In this document: piece by piece, positions 27,833 through 36,732 of the stretch
Layout of the letters: the number at the start of each line of letters is the position of its first letter
Numbering within the stretch: position 1 is the stretch's first letter
DNA from: FEN-1219 sp963728995
Lineage (GTDB): Bacteria; Pseudomonadota; Gammaproteobacteria; Steroidobacterales; Rariloculaceae
NCBI GenBank assembly: GCA_963728995.1
Contig: CAVSMD010000002.1
Coordinates: 744,001 to 808,000 of the forward strand
Direction of reading: 5' to 3'
Length of the DNA: 64,000 nt
Translations under genes and position numbers: made by a program
Notes under the pieces: model-generated
Told to the model about the DNA's origin: nothing
The model's database searches: none
The model's input: the letters and a program-made list of their open reading frames with translations, nothing else

Positions 27833-29755
27833 ATGACGGAGCGGGCACCGTTTGGCAGTTGGCGATCGCCGATCAGCGCGGCGATGGTGGCGAAAGCAAG
27901 TCGAGGCATCGATGCGCCGTCCGCCGACGCCACGGGCGTGTACTGGCTCGAAAGCCGCCCGGAGGAGCAAGGCCGTGCCGTGGTCGTGCGGCGCACTCGG
28001 GACGGCACGCGCGAGGACGTCACTCCCGCCGGTTTCAACGTGCGCACGCGCGTGCACGAGTACGGCGGCGGCGCCTATCACGTGGTCGACGGCACGGTCT
28101 ACTTCGCGAACTTCGCCGATCAGGGACTCTATCGACAGCGGCCGGGCCGGACACCCGAGAGGCTCAGCACGTCCGACGGTCTGCGCTTTGCCGATTGCGG
28201 CAGCCACGGGCGCCACCTGTTCTGCGTGCGCGAGGACCATCGCGCGGCGGGACTGCCCGTCAACGCGCTCGTGCGTATCGACCTGGACACACCCAGCGAC
28301 GGCGAGGTCGTCTTCGAGCAGAGCGCGTTCGTCGCCTACCCCCGCCTGGATGCGTCCGGCCGACGGATCGCGTTCATCGCCTGGGATTTCCCGAACATGC
28401 CCTGGGACGATGTCGCGCTCTGGGTAGCCGAGATCGGCGCCGACGGACGGCTCGCCGACCCGCGCCGCATCAATGCCGGCGTGGCCGAGTCGATCTTGCA
28501 ACCCACCTGGGCCGAGGACGGCACGCTTTACTTCATCTCCGATCGCGGTACTGGGTGGTGGAATCTGCATCGGTTCGACGGCAAGACGGTGGCGCCCATG
28601 CACTCGATGCCCGCCGATTTCGGTGGACCGCTGTGGACGCTCGGCCAGAATTTCTATTGTTTGCTCTCGACCCGACGGGCCATGGTTCGCTACAGCGGCA
28701 AGCAGGGGCAGCGCTTGGCCACCCTCGATCTCGGCTCGAGCGAGCTGACGGCCCTCGACCTGCCGTTCAGCGCGTTCGGCTCCATGAGCGCGCACGCCGG
28801 CCGCGTGTACGTCACCGCCGCCCGCGTCGACGCACCGACCGAGCTGCTCGAGCTGAATCCCGACACGGGCGGCTATCGGACGCTCGCAACCTCCGGTGAA
28901 CGCCCCTTTCCGGCCCACTACGTGGCGCGACCGCAGGGAGTCGAGTTTCCGACGGACGCGGGGCTCACGGCATTCGCCTACTACTACCCGCCGACGAATC
29001 CCGAGTACGGGCCCGCACCCGGGACGCCTCCGCCGCTGATCGTCGAGGTGCATGGCGGCCCAACTGCCGCGACGGTACCCGCGTACAGCGTCGCCCGGTA
29101 TTTCTGGACGAGCCGCGGCTTTGCCGTCCTCGACGTGAACTACGGCGGGAGCACGGGCCACGGACGCGCGTTTCGCGAGCGGTTGTACGGCCGTTGGGGA
29201 GTCGTCGATCTGCGCGACACGATCAACGCGGCCCGCTACGCCGTCGACCGCGGGCTCGCGGACCCGCAGCGTCTGATCATTCATGGCGGCAGCGCCGGGG
29301 GCTATCTCGTACTCGCGGCGCTCGCGTTCGACGACACGTTCACTACGGGTGCCAGCTACTACGGTATCAGCGACCTCGAGGCCCTCGCCGGGGAAACACA
29401 CAAGTTCGAGTCGCGCTACATGGACAAGCTGATCGGCCCCTATCCGGAACTGCGCAGCACGTATGTCGAGCGTTCGCCGATCCATCATCTAGCGGCATTC
29501 GCGAAGCCGCTGATTCTGCTCCAGGGGCTCGACGATCGCGTCGTGCCGCCCAATCAGTCGGAGCGGATCTACGACGCGCTGCGCGCAAAGGGCGTGCCTG
29601 TCGCGCTGCTGACGTTCGCCGGCGAGGGTCACGGCTTTCGCAATGCCGACTCGCGGATTCGCGCGCTCGAGGCGGAGCTGTATTTCTACGGTCGCGTGCT
29701 CGGCTTTACGCCGGCCGACCCGCTCCCGGCGGTACCGATCGCCAACGTCGACTGA
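27833..29755 (+). CDS. S9 family prolyl-oligopeptidase-like peptidase
   Basis: A 640-residue cytoplasmic serine peptidase (no signal peptide). The N-terminal two-thirds is a beta-propeller with repeated short strands; the C-terminal alpha/beta-hydrolase domain carries the nucleophile in HGGSAGGY (Ser about 487), the Asp in LDDRVVPP (about 565) and the His in GEGHGFR (about 597). LIVEVHGGPTA forms the oxyanion region. It is close to acyl-peptide hydrolase / dipeptidyl-peptidase-type S9C enzymes. ATG at 27833, 34 bases after copB, so it may be read through from the copper operon, though its role there is unclear. Confidence 0.92.
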   Translation: MTERAPFGSWRSPISAAMVAKASRGIDAPSADATGVYWLESRPEEQGRAVVVRRTRDGTREDVTPAGFNVRTRVHEYGGGAYHVVDGTVYFANFADQGLYRQRPGRTPERLSTSDGLRFADCGSHGRHLFCVREDHRAAGLPVNALVRIDLDTPSDGEVVFEQSAFVAYPRLDASGRRIAFIAWDFPNMPWDDVALWVAEIGADGRLADPRRINAGVAESILQPTWAEDGTLYFISDRGTGWWNLHRFDGKTVAPMHSMPADFGGPLWTLGQNFYCLLSTRRAMVRYSGKQGQRLATLDLGSSELTALDLPFSAFGSMSAHAGRVYVTAARVDAPTELLELNPDTGGYRTLATSGERPFPAHYVARPQGVEFPTDAGLTAFAYYYPPTNPEYGPAPGTPPPLIVEVHGGPTAATVPAYSVARYFWTSRGFAVLDVNYGGSTGHGRAFRERLYGRWGVVDLRDTINAARYAVDRGLADPQRLIIHGGSAGGYLVLAALAFDDTFTTGASYYGISDLEALAGETHKFESRYMDKLIGPYPELRSTYVERSPIHHLAAFAKPLILLQGLDDRVVPPNQSERIYDALRAKGVPVALLTFAGEGHGFRNADSRIRALEAELYFYGRVLGFTPADPLPAVPIANVD

Positions 29756-29843
29756 GCAGAGCGAAGTGTGTGGTTTGGCTCAATCGTGTAACGACGGGTA
29801 TCGAGACGGTGATCGTCAGGCACTGATCGCAAAGCGCCGAAGG

Positions 29844-32183
29844 TCACAGCTTCGCGCTGCGCAAGCGCAGCGCGTTGCTGATCACCGACACCGACGAGAA
29901 GCTCATCGCCACACTCGCGATGATCGGCGACAGCAGCCAGCCGAAGATCGGGTACAGCACGCCCGCCGCGAGCGGCACGCCGAGCGCGTTGTAGCCGAAT
30001 GCGAACAGCAGGTTCTGGCGGATGTTGCGCATCGTGCCGCGCGACAACCGCACGGCGCGCGCGATGCCGCGCAGGTCGCCCTTCACGAGCGTGACACCGG
30101 CCGACTCCATCGCAACGTCCGTGCCGGTGCCCATCGCGATGCCCACGTCCGCCTGCGCGAGCGCCGGCGCATCGTTGACTCCGTCGCCGGCCATCGCGAC
30201 GACCTGGCCCTCGCGCTGCAGTCGCTGCACCACCGCGGCCTTGTCCTGCGGGAGCACGTTCCCGTGGACTTCCGTGAGCCCGAGCTCAGCGGCCACGGCT
30301 TCGGCCGTGCGCGCGTCGTCGCCGGTCAGCACGACGATCCGCACGCCGGCGGCTTTCAGCGCCGCGATGGCTTCCGGCGTCGTCGCCTTCACGGCGTCTG
30401 CCACGAGCAACACGCCGGCGAGCCTGCCATCGGCCGCCACGTAGACCGGCGTGGCGACATGGCCGTCGGCGCGCGCCGGCGCCGCGCCGAGCTCGACGCG
30501 CTCGCGCTCCATGAGGCGGCGGTTGCCGGCGACGACGCGCCGGCCGTCCACGCGTCCCCACACGCCGAGTCCCGGGTCCGAGCCGAACTCGAGCACGGCG
30601 GGCACATCGATCGACTGTGCCGCGGCGGCGGCCACGACCGCGCGCGCCAGCGGGTGCTCGCTCGGCTGCTCGACCGCGGCCGCGAGCCGTAACGCGTCAC
30701 GCTCCCCGAAGCCGGCGGCCGGCAGCACGCGCTGCAGGCTCGGCTTGCCTTCCGTCAACGTACCGGTCTTGTCGACGACCACGGTCGTGACGCGCTCGAG
30801 ACGCTCGAGCGCGGCCGCGTCCTTGATCAGCACGCCCTCCTCGGCACCCCGGCCGATGCCGACCATGATCGACATCGGCGTCGCGAGCCCGAGCGCGCAC
30901 GGGCACGCGATGATCAGCACCGACACGGCGACGAGCAGCGCGTGCGCGAGCTGCGGCGGCGGACCCACGGTGAGCCAGATCGCGGCGGCGACGACGGCCG
31001 TGAGCACTACCGCCGGGACGAACCAGGCCGAGATCCGATCCGCGAGCCGCTGGACGGGCGCGCGCGAGCGCTGCGCCTGGGCGACGAGCTGCACGATCTG
31101 CGCGAGCAACGTCTCGCCGCCGACGCGCTCCGCGCGCATCACGAAGCTGCCGCTGCCGTTCGTCGTTCCGGCCGATACCGCGGCGCCGGACGACTTTCGC
31201 ACGGGCAGCGGCTCGCCCGTCAGCATCGACTCGTCCACGTGGCTACCGCCGGCCGTCACGACGCCGTCGACCGGTATCTTCTCGCCGGGCCGCACACGCA
31301 AACGATCGCCGGTCGCCACGTCCTCGAGCGCCACGTCTCGCTCCGCGTCCGCGGCATCGAGCCGGTGCGCAACCTTCGGCGCGAGCTTCAGCAGCGCGCG
31401 AATCGCGCCCGACGTTCGCGACCGCGCGTTGAGCTCGAGCACTTGTCCCAGCAGCACCAATGTGACGATGACGGCCGATGCTTCGAAGTACAGCGGCGGG
31501 GCCCCATTCGCGCTGCGAAACGAGTCTGGCAACGCGTTCGGCAACAGCGTGGCGAGCAGCGAAAAGCTCCACGCCGAGAGCGTGCCGAGCGCGATCAGCG
31601 TGAACATGTTCAAGTTCCACGTGCGCACCGACTGCCACGCGCGCACGAGAAACGGCCAGCCGGCGTACCACACCGCGGGTGTGGCGAGCGCGAGCTCGGC
31701 CCACGCGACGCGCTCGTGGCCGAAGCGGCGCATCGGGTCGATCGCGGGCCAGAGCTCGCCGAGCATCGGCCAGAGCAGCGGGATGCTGAGACACGCGGCC
31801 AGCACGAACCGGCGCCTCATGTCGACGAGCTCGACGTTCTCGCCTTCGTCGGCGCTCGGCTCGAGCGGCTCGAGCGCCATGCCGCAGATCGGGCAGGCGC
31901 CGGGACCCTGCTGCCGAACCTCGGGATGCATCGGGCACGTCCAGATCCCTGTCGCGCCGCTCACTGCCGCGCGCGCGGACGCAGCGGGTGGTGGCGGCGG
32001 CGCGGCGCCACGCTGGAATTTGGCGGGCTCGGCCGCGAACGCATCGCGACAACCCGAGCAACAGAAGTAATGCGTCTGCCCGCCGTGCTCGTACGCGACG
32101 GCCGTGCGAGAGTCCACGGTCATGCCGCACACCGGGTCGATCGCCGAGCCGCTATTCTCCCGTGCAGTCGTGGTCGTGGTCAT
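29844..32183 (-). CDS. Copper-translocating P1B-type ATPase
   Basis: A 779-residue P-type ATPase. The N-terminus has a YHS domain (DPVCGMTVD, YFCCSGCRDAF) and a heavy-metal-binding CPMHPEV / CPICGMAL motif, in place of the usual HMA domains. Then come the transport helices with the CPC copper motif in IACPCALGLATP (about residue 426), the phosphorylation site DKTGTLTEG (about 470) and GDGVNDAPALAQAD (about 665). It pumps Cu(I) from the cytoplasm. ATG at 32183, diverging from the decarboxylase-like gene. A copper metalloregulator was not found next to it. Confidence 0.95.
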   Translation of the reverse strand: MTTTTTARENSGSAIDPVCGMTVDSRTAVAYEHGGQTHYFCCSGCRDAFAAEPAKFQRGAAPPPPPAASARAAVSGATGIWTCPMHPEVRQQGPGACPICGMALEPLEPSADEGENVELVDMRRRFVLAACLSIPLLWPMLGELWPAIDPMRRFGHERVAWAELALATPAVWYAGWPFLVRAWQSVRTWNLNMFTLIALGTLSAWSFSLLATLLPNALPDSFRSANGAPPLYFEASAVIVTLVLLGQVLELNARSRTSGAIRALLKLAPKVAHRLDAADAERDVALEDVATGDRLRVRPGEKIPVDGVVTAGGSHVDESMLTGEPLPVRKSSGAAVSAGTTNGSGSFVMRAERVGGETLLAQIVQLVAQAQRSRAPVQRLADRISAWFVPAVVLTAVVAAAIWLTVGPPPQLAHALLVAVSVLIIACPCALGLATPMSIMVGIGRGAEEGVLIKDAAALERLERVTTVVVDKTGTLTEGKPSLQRVLPAAGFGERDALRLAAAVEQPSEHPLARAVVAAAAAQSIDVPAVLEFGSDPGLGVWGRVDGRRVVAGNRRLMERERVELGAAPARADGHVATPVYVAADGRLAGVLLVADAVKATTPEAIAALKAAGVRIVVLTGDDARTAEAVAAELGLTEVHGNVLPQDKAAVVQRLQREGQVVAMAGDGVNDAPALAQADVGIAMGTGTDVAMESAGVTLVKGDLRGIARAVRLSRGTMRNIRQNLLFAFGYNALGVPLAAGVLYPIFGWLLSPIIASVAMSFSSVSVISNALRLRSAKL

Positions 32184-32287
32184 CGCCGCCCAGCATAAAC
32201 CCTGGCGTACGCTCTTGGGGGAGCGCGCCTTGACGCGCCAAGGCCGTCCGCGTAGCGTCGATTGCACTCGCCCCGGGGGGACTGCGC

Positions 32288-33076
32288 ATGGCCATCGACC
32301 GCCGCGATCTCGTCAAGCTCGGCAGCACCGCGGCGCTGCTCGCCGCTTTGGGCTTCAGAGCCACGGCCGCCGCCACGCCGACGGCGGGCCTGATCTTTCC
32401 GCCGCTGAATTATCCACTGCCGCCCGACGCGAAACGGCTGTTTCCGAGCGGCCTGCGCTTCATCAGCAACGGCTTGGGCTTTGCCGGCATGACGATCGAC
32501 AGCTACAACGAGGCGATTCCGCGCGCGTTGCCGCGCGCGAAGGAGCTCGCCGACCAGGGCGCCGATCTGATCTCGGTGTTCGGCTCGTCGATCACCTTCT
32601 ATAAGGGCGCCGCGTTCAACCAGGAGCTGACCGACCAGGTCACGGCACTCACGGGCAAGCCGGCCACGACCCAGAGCAACGGCCTCGTCGATGGGCTGAA
32701 GCACGTGAACGCGAAGCGCATCGCCGTGGCGACGGCCTATACCGACGTCGTGACGGAGCGACTCAAGATCTTCCTGACGGAGCACGGCTTCGACGTGGTC
32801 GCGACGAAGGGGCTGGGTTACGAGCGGATCCCGGAGGGCGCCGCCACGCAGGACATCCTCCACGAGCTCGGCGTCGCAGCGTACCGGGCGGCCGGCACAG
32901 CCGACGCGCTCGTGATGTCGTGCGGCGGCCTGCGCACGCTCGACGTGATCGTGCCGCTCGAGAAAGCGATCGGCGTGCCGGTCGTGTCGTCCACGCCGCA
33001 CGGCCTGTGGCACTGCGCGCGGATGCTGAACGTTCCCTCGAAGATCGAGGGCTTCGGCATGGTCATGGCGGCCTGA
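32288..33076 (+). CDS. Tat-exported arylmalonate decarboxylase / Asp-Glu racemase homologue
   Basis: A 262-residue protein. It begins with a Tat-type signal (DRRDLVKLGS, then ALLAALGF and ending ATAAA). The rest aligns by eye with arylmalonate decarboxylase (AMDase): ISNGLGFAGMTIDSYN, SVFGSSITFYKGAAFN (dioxyanion-hole residues), AVATAYTDVV (the Tyr) and MSCGGLRTLD with the catalytic cysteine (about residue 212). The position where racemases have the second cysteine is glycine, as in decarboxylases. It should decarboxylate a disubstituted malonate in the periplasm; substrate unknown. ATG at 32288. Confidence 0.85.
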   Translation: MAIDRRDLVKLGSTAALLAALGFRATAAATPTAGLIFPPLNYPLPPDAKRLFPSGLRFISNGLGFAGMTIDSYNEAIPRALPRAKELADQGADLISVFGSSITFYKGAAFNQELTDQVTALTGKPATTQSNGLVDGLKHVNAKRIAVATAYTDVVTERLKIFLTEHGFDVVATKGLGYERIPEGAATQDILHELGVAAYRAAGTADALVMSCGGLRTLDVIVPLEKAIGVPVVSSTPHGLWHCARMLNVPSKIEGFGMVMAA

Positions 33077-33103
33077 GCAGGCCGACCGCTCGATCGACCG
33101 CGA

Positions 33104-33535
33104 TTAGTTGTCGCCAGGCACGTCCGCCGGAGTGTCGGCCGGCTGACCGCCCCGGGGACCACGAGGACCGCGCGGCGGCTCCATCAGCACCTTGAACTTC
33201 GTGATCTGCGAGTCCGTGAGCACGTTCTTGAGCTTGCCGAGCAACGCTTCCTCGTTCTGCTCGCGCCGGGCGCGCATCTCGTCGAACGACGGCCGCTCGC
33301 CGGACGTCTGCTGCTGCTTGCGCTCGGTGCGCATGGCTTCGCGCTGCTCGGTGAGCACGCGCTGCACCTCACCCTTCTGGTAAGCATCGAGGTCGAGCAG
33401 GATCGCAAGCCGGTCGATGTCGAGCGGCCCACCGAAGCCGGCGCCATGTGGCCCGCCGTGCGGACCCGGCGGCTGTGCCGACGCGGCCGCTGCGGCGAAG
33501 CCGAGCAAGGCCACGAAATATTTCAGCTGACGCAT
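33104..33535 (-). CDS. Spy/CpxP-like periplasmic protein
   Basis: A 143-residue protein with signal peptide (AAAAASAQ) and a mature part opening with a Pro/Gly/His-rich segment (PPGPHGGPHGAGFGGP). Then comes a helical domain: LAILLDLDAYQKGEVQRVL, MRTERKQQQT, MRARREQNEEALLGKL and VLTDSQITKFKVL, resembling the LTxxQ repeats of Spy/CpxP and metal-sensor CnrX-type proteins. It ends with a Pro/Gly/Arg-rich tail. It may bind metals or chaperone proteins in the periplasm. ATG at 33535, downstream of and on the same strand as the histidine kinase. Confidence 0.8.
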   Translation of the reverse strand: MRQLKYFVALLGFAAAAASAQPPGPHGGPHGAGFGGPLDIDRLAILLDLDAYQKGEVQRVLTEQREAMRTERKQQQTSGERPSFDEMRARREQNEEALLGKLKNVLTDSQITKFKVLMEPPRGPRGPRGGQPADTPADVPGDN

Positions 33536-33622
33536 GTGAAACCCTCCATAGTGAATTGCGGACGAAGCCACTCTAGGACCGCCGCGCGTGCCAGCCTGTA
33601 AGCAATTGTGACGAACTGTCCG

Positions 33623-35098
33623 CTAGCTCTGCACGCTGCGCGGCAAACGCAGAATCGCTTCGAGCCCTTGCGGCGCGCGATTCTTCAGCACGAGCGAGCC
33701 GCCATGACTCTGCGCGATGTCGCGCGCGATGCTGAGCCCGAGGCCAACGCCGCCGGTATCCGCGTTGCGCGAGCTCTCGAGACGAAAGAACGGCTCGAAC
33801 ACGCGCTCGAGCTGCTCCGGCGGGATGCCGGGACCGTCGTCCTGGATGCGAATCACGAGCTCGCCCGGCGTGTCCTCGATGACGGCGGCTGCGTTGCGGC
33901 CGTACTTCGCGGCGTTCGACAGCAGGTTCGTGAAGCAACGCTTCAACGCCATCGGACGCGCGAGCAACGGCAGCGCGCCACCGCTGATCGTGAACTGCAT
34001 GCCGAGCTCGCCGAGCTCGGCTCCGAGCTCCTGAAGCAACGTCTCGATCTGCACGGGCACCAGCGACTCGTCGTGATCCGCGCCCTTGAATAGGTTCAAG
34101 GCACCCGACACCATCCGGCTCATCGCGTCGAGATCGGCGTCGAAGCGCTCGCGCAGCGCGGGATCCTCGAGCGTCTCGGCACGCAGCTTGAGTCGTGTCA
34201 ACGGCGTGCGCAGATCGTGCGACATCGCGGCGAGCACGCGCGTTCGGCTGTCGAGATAGCGCTGCAGCCGCTCCTGCATCGTGTTGAACGCGCGCGTGGC
34301 ATTGCGCAGCTCGCGCGCGCCGGTCTCGGGCAGCGGCGCCTGGCGAGCGCCGCGGCCGACGGCTTCCGCGGCGCTCGCGAGGCTCGACAACGGCCGCGTG
34401 ATCGTGCGCGTCATGGCGTACAGGACGCCGGCCAGCACGACCGTGATCAGCCCGAGCTCGAGCAGCAGCGGCGCGGGCAGGCCCGGCGCGGGGCGCGGCG
34501 CCTCGGTGCGAAACGTCACGGTATCGCCGTCGGGGAGCCTCACGGCCACGTCGACCTGCCGCAGGCCGAAGCCACCGGGCCGACCGAGGCCGTCGGGCCC
34601 GCGACGCCCCGCACCGCGGGGGCCGCCGAAAGGCGGCTCCGGCGGCGCGCCGCGCTCGCCGTCCGCCGCGGATCGCTCGAAGCGCCGCTCCGGCGCGAGC
34701 CGAATGGCGTCGGCAGGACCCGGCGCCGCCGGCCGGACCACGACGTCGTAGCCCGACCCCAATGCACGCGCGAGCCGCGCCGTCAGCAGACGCGCCCCCT
34801 CCGCCGCATCCTCGACAGGAAGCCGCGACGGACGCGGCGCCGGACGCTCGACGGCCGGCGGATCGCGCCGCAAGCGCTCGATCTCTGCGCGCCGCTCGGC
34901 CGCAGGCAATGCGGCGAGCTGCTCGGCCGTCGTATCGATGGCGTTGACGATCGCGGCCGCGTCGCTGCCGATGAACAGCGAGTCCCGTCGTTCGCGGAGC
35001 AACAACGCCACGATGATCAGCAGCGTCACGCCGATCGCGACGATCAGCGCGGCCAGCAATCGGCCAAAAAGAGAATCGGGGATGACCTTGACGCTCAT
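33623..35098 (-). CDS. HAMP-domain sensor histidine kinase
   Basis: A 491-residue inner-membrane sensor. A hydrophobic segment at about 10-34, a periplasmic loop (35-205) with a low-complexity stretch rich in Pro, Gly and Arg (about 150-175), a second segment at about 208-230, a HAMP region, the phosphoacceptor in MSHDLRTPLTRL (His about 293), N-box NLLSNAAKYG, G1 DDGPGIPPEQ and G2 GGVGLGLSIA. It phosphorylates the response regulator encoded immediately upstream, with which it overlaps by four bases (ATGA). Class: EnvZ/CpxA-like. Signal unknown. Confidence 0.93.
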   Translation of the reverse strand: MSVKVIPDSLFGRLLAALIVAIGVTLLIIVALLLRERRDSLFIGSDAAAIVNAIDTTAEQLAALPAAERRAEIERLRRDPPAVERPAPRPSRLPVEDAAEGARLLTARLARALGSGYDVVVRPAAPGPADAIRLAPERRFERSAADGERGAPPEPPFGGPRGAGRRGPDGLGRPGGFGLRQVDVAVRLPDGDTVTFRTEAPRPAPGLPAPLLLELGLITVVLAGVLYAMTRTITRPLSSLASAAEAVGRGARQAPLPETGARELRNATRAFNTMQERLQRYLDSRTRVLAAMSHDLRTPLTRLKLRAETLEDPALRERFDADLDAMSRMVSGALNLFKGADHDESLVPVQIETLLQELGAELGELGMQFTISGGALPLLARPMALKRCFTNLLSNAAKYGRNAAAVIEDTPGELVIRIQDDGPGIPPEQLERVFEPFFRLESSRNADTGGVGLGLSIARDIAQSHGGSLVLKNRAPQGLEAILRLPRSVQS

Positions 35099-35817
35099 GC
35101 CGCCTCCGGCTCGACCGGCACGCCGATCACGTAGCCCTGCCCATACACGGTTTTGATGATCTGCGGCGAGCGTGCGTCGTCGTGCAGCGTCTGCCGCAGG
35201 CGACTGATCCCGACGTCGATGCTGCGATCGAACGGATCGAGCTCGCGCCCGCGCACGAGCTCCATGAGCTCGGCGCGCGACAGTAGTCGCGGCGCGCTCG
35301 CGAGCAGCGTCAGCAGCAAGCGGTACTCGGCGCCGGTCAAGGAGACGTTCGCGCCGGTCGAGTCCCTCAGGCTGCGCGCCATGGTATCGAGCCGCCAGCC
35401 CGCGAACCGGTATGCCTTGGCACTCGCTGCCGGGGCGCGCGCAGCCTGCGACGTGCGACGCAGCACCGCACGAATGCGGCCGAGCAGCTCGCGTGGGCTG
35501 AACGGCTTCGCAACGTAGTCGTCTGCGCCGACCTCGAGCCCGACGACGCGATCCACCTCTTCACCGAGCGCCGTAAGCATGATGATCGGAATGTCGGAGG
35601 TCGATCGCAGCTCGCGACAGACCGTGAGCCCACTCTCATGCGGCAGCATGAGATCGAGCACGACCAGGTCGATGCGCTCGCGCCCAAGCACGCGCCGCGC
35701 CTCGGCGCCGTCGCCGACGGCGGTGGCGCGCAAGCCGTTCTTCTCGAGGAAGTCGCAGAGCAGCGTGCGAATCTCGCGATCGTCGTCGACGACGAGAATG
35801 TGAGCGGCATCGGTCAT
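35095..35817 (-). CDS. OmpR-family response regulator
   Basis: A 240-residue transcription factor. Receiver domain: acidic pocket in VVDDDREIR, phosphorylated Asp about 55 in VVLDLMLPHES, Lys in YVAKPFSPREL. C-terminal winged helix: GANVSLTGAEYRLLLTLL, LSRAELMELVRG, RSIDVGISRLRQTL and TVYGQGYVIGV. It forms a two-component pair with the kinase that follows (ATGA overlap) and may control the Spy-like gene. ATG at 35817; the open frame continues upstream without receiver-type sequence. Confidence 0.94.
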   Translation of the reverse strand: MTDAAHILVVDDDREIRTLLCDFLEKNGLRATAVGDGAEARRVLGRERIDLVVLDLMLPHESGLTVCRELRSTSDIPIIMLTALGEEVDRVVGLEVGADDYVAKPFSPRELLGRIRAVLRRTSQAARAPAASAKAYRFAGWRLDTMARSLRDSTGANVSLTGAEYRLLLTLLASAPRLLSRAELMELVRGRELDPFDRSIDVGISRLRQTLHDDARSPQIIKTVYGQGYVIGVPVEPEAA

Positions 35818-36044
35818 GGCTGCGTAGCGGTCTCCGAATCGAGCCTCGCGCGGCCGCACGGCAACGGTCATCACCTCGCCACTGTACGGCGCAGGCGCGG
35901 CACGGGTTGTAACCGAATGTTACGTCCATCCGTCCGCTGTTGGTCACGGAGAGAACGTCGCAGCGTGTGGTTCGAACGGCCGCTTTCGGCCAGGCGCAGT
36001 CGCTCTACTCCTCAACCGAGCTGAACGGCACAGAGCGTGACCGG

Positions 36045-36081
36045 AAATGGAAACAAAAGGCCGGCACCCTTGGTGCCGGCC
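36045..36081 (-). terminator. Intrinsic terminator for the 36107-36571 gene
   Basis: Read on the minus strand: a perfect 10-bp GC stem (36072-36081 with 36059-36068), three-base loop, followed by a T-rich stretch (36045-36058). It lies 25 bases past the stop of the minus-strand gene. Confidence 0.85.
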
Positions 36082-36106
36082 CGCCGGGCCGACTTCGTCC
36101 TCGGCG

Positions 36107-36571
36107 TTACCGGCGCTCGTACACCTCAGTGTTCGTGAACGCCTTGCCGCTGGCGTCTGTGCCCTTCACCACGCGCGTCAACATTTTTCCATCAGCGCTA
36201 ACGGTGGCGTGAGTGCTACCGACTTCCTTGCCATTCAGGGTTGCCGTACTGTCTATCGTGCTCTCGTTCACTCTTTTGGCCATTACGGTTGCGCCGGACG
36301 CAGGGGCGCCTTCCGTGTAACTCAACGCGCCCCCCTTCATCGGAAACATGTACTTCACTGACGTCGCCTTGCCAGCACCGTCAGTGCCCGTTCCGCTGAC
36401 CGCAAGATCAGCGCCCTTCTCAGTGACCACAGCGGTCTGGGCCTTCATTTCCATGCCCGGCGCAAATTTCGATTTTGCGACGTTCAAGTTCCACGTGCCC
36501 GTGTATACGTCCGCCGCTGACACCGCGCCAACGAAACAGAGAGCCATCAGTCCCACAATGAGTTTCTTCAT
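36107..36571 (-). CDS. Small secreted beta-rich protein
   Basis: A ~154-residue secreted protein with signal peptide (LMALCFVGAVSAAD). The mature start YTGTWNLNVAKSKFAPG is the hallmark of a family of uncharacterised secreted proteins in Acidobacteriota and Proteobacteria (TWxLNxAKSKF). The remainder is regular beta strands: TAVVTEKGADLAVSG, SVKYMFPMKGGA, ATVMAKRVNES, STHATVSADGKMLTRV and KAFTNTEVYERR, suggesting a lipocalin-like or small barrel fold. ATG at about 36571 has a GGGGG-type ribosome-binding site. Function unknown. Confidence 0.82.
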   Translation of the reverse strand: MKKLIVGLMALCFVGAVSAADVYTGTWNLNVAKSKFAPGMEMKAQTAVVTEKGADLAVSGTGTDGAGKATSVKYMFPMKGGALSYTEGAPASGATVMAKRVNESTIDSTATLNGKEVGSTHATVSADGKMLTRVVKGTDASGKAFTNTEVYERR

Positions 36572-36732
36572 CAGTAATTCCCCCTTCGAGGTTAGTTCAA
36601 TGCCTTTTGCCGGTCCGACCCTGCGCTGGCTTGCTGAGTTGGGCCGTGCGTTACCGAACAGACATGCAGGGCCCATGAGAACGCAACCCTACAACAGTCA
36701 ACGAGGCGACGCTCGCTATTGCTGAAACGATT

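Noticed and set aside
27518..29488. A 656-codon minus-strand frame
   Set aside because: Antisense to copB and the S9 peptidase; no domain-like sequence.
30451..32070. A 539-codon plus-strand frame rich in Ser, Thr, Ala and Arg
   Set aside because: Antisense shadow of the P1B ATPase, which has all family motifs on the minus strand.
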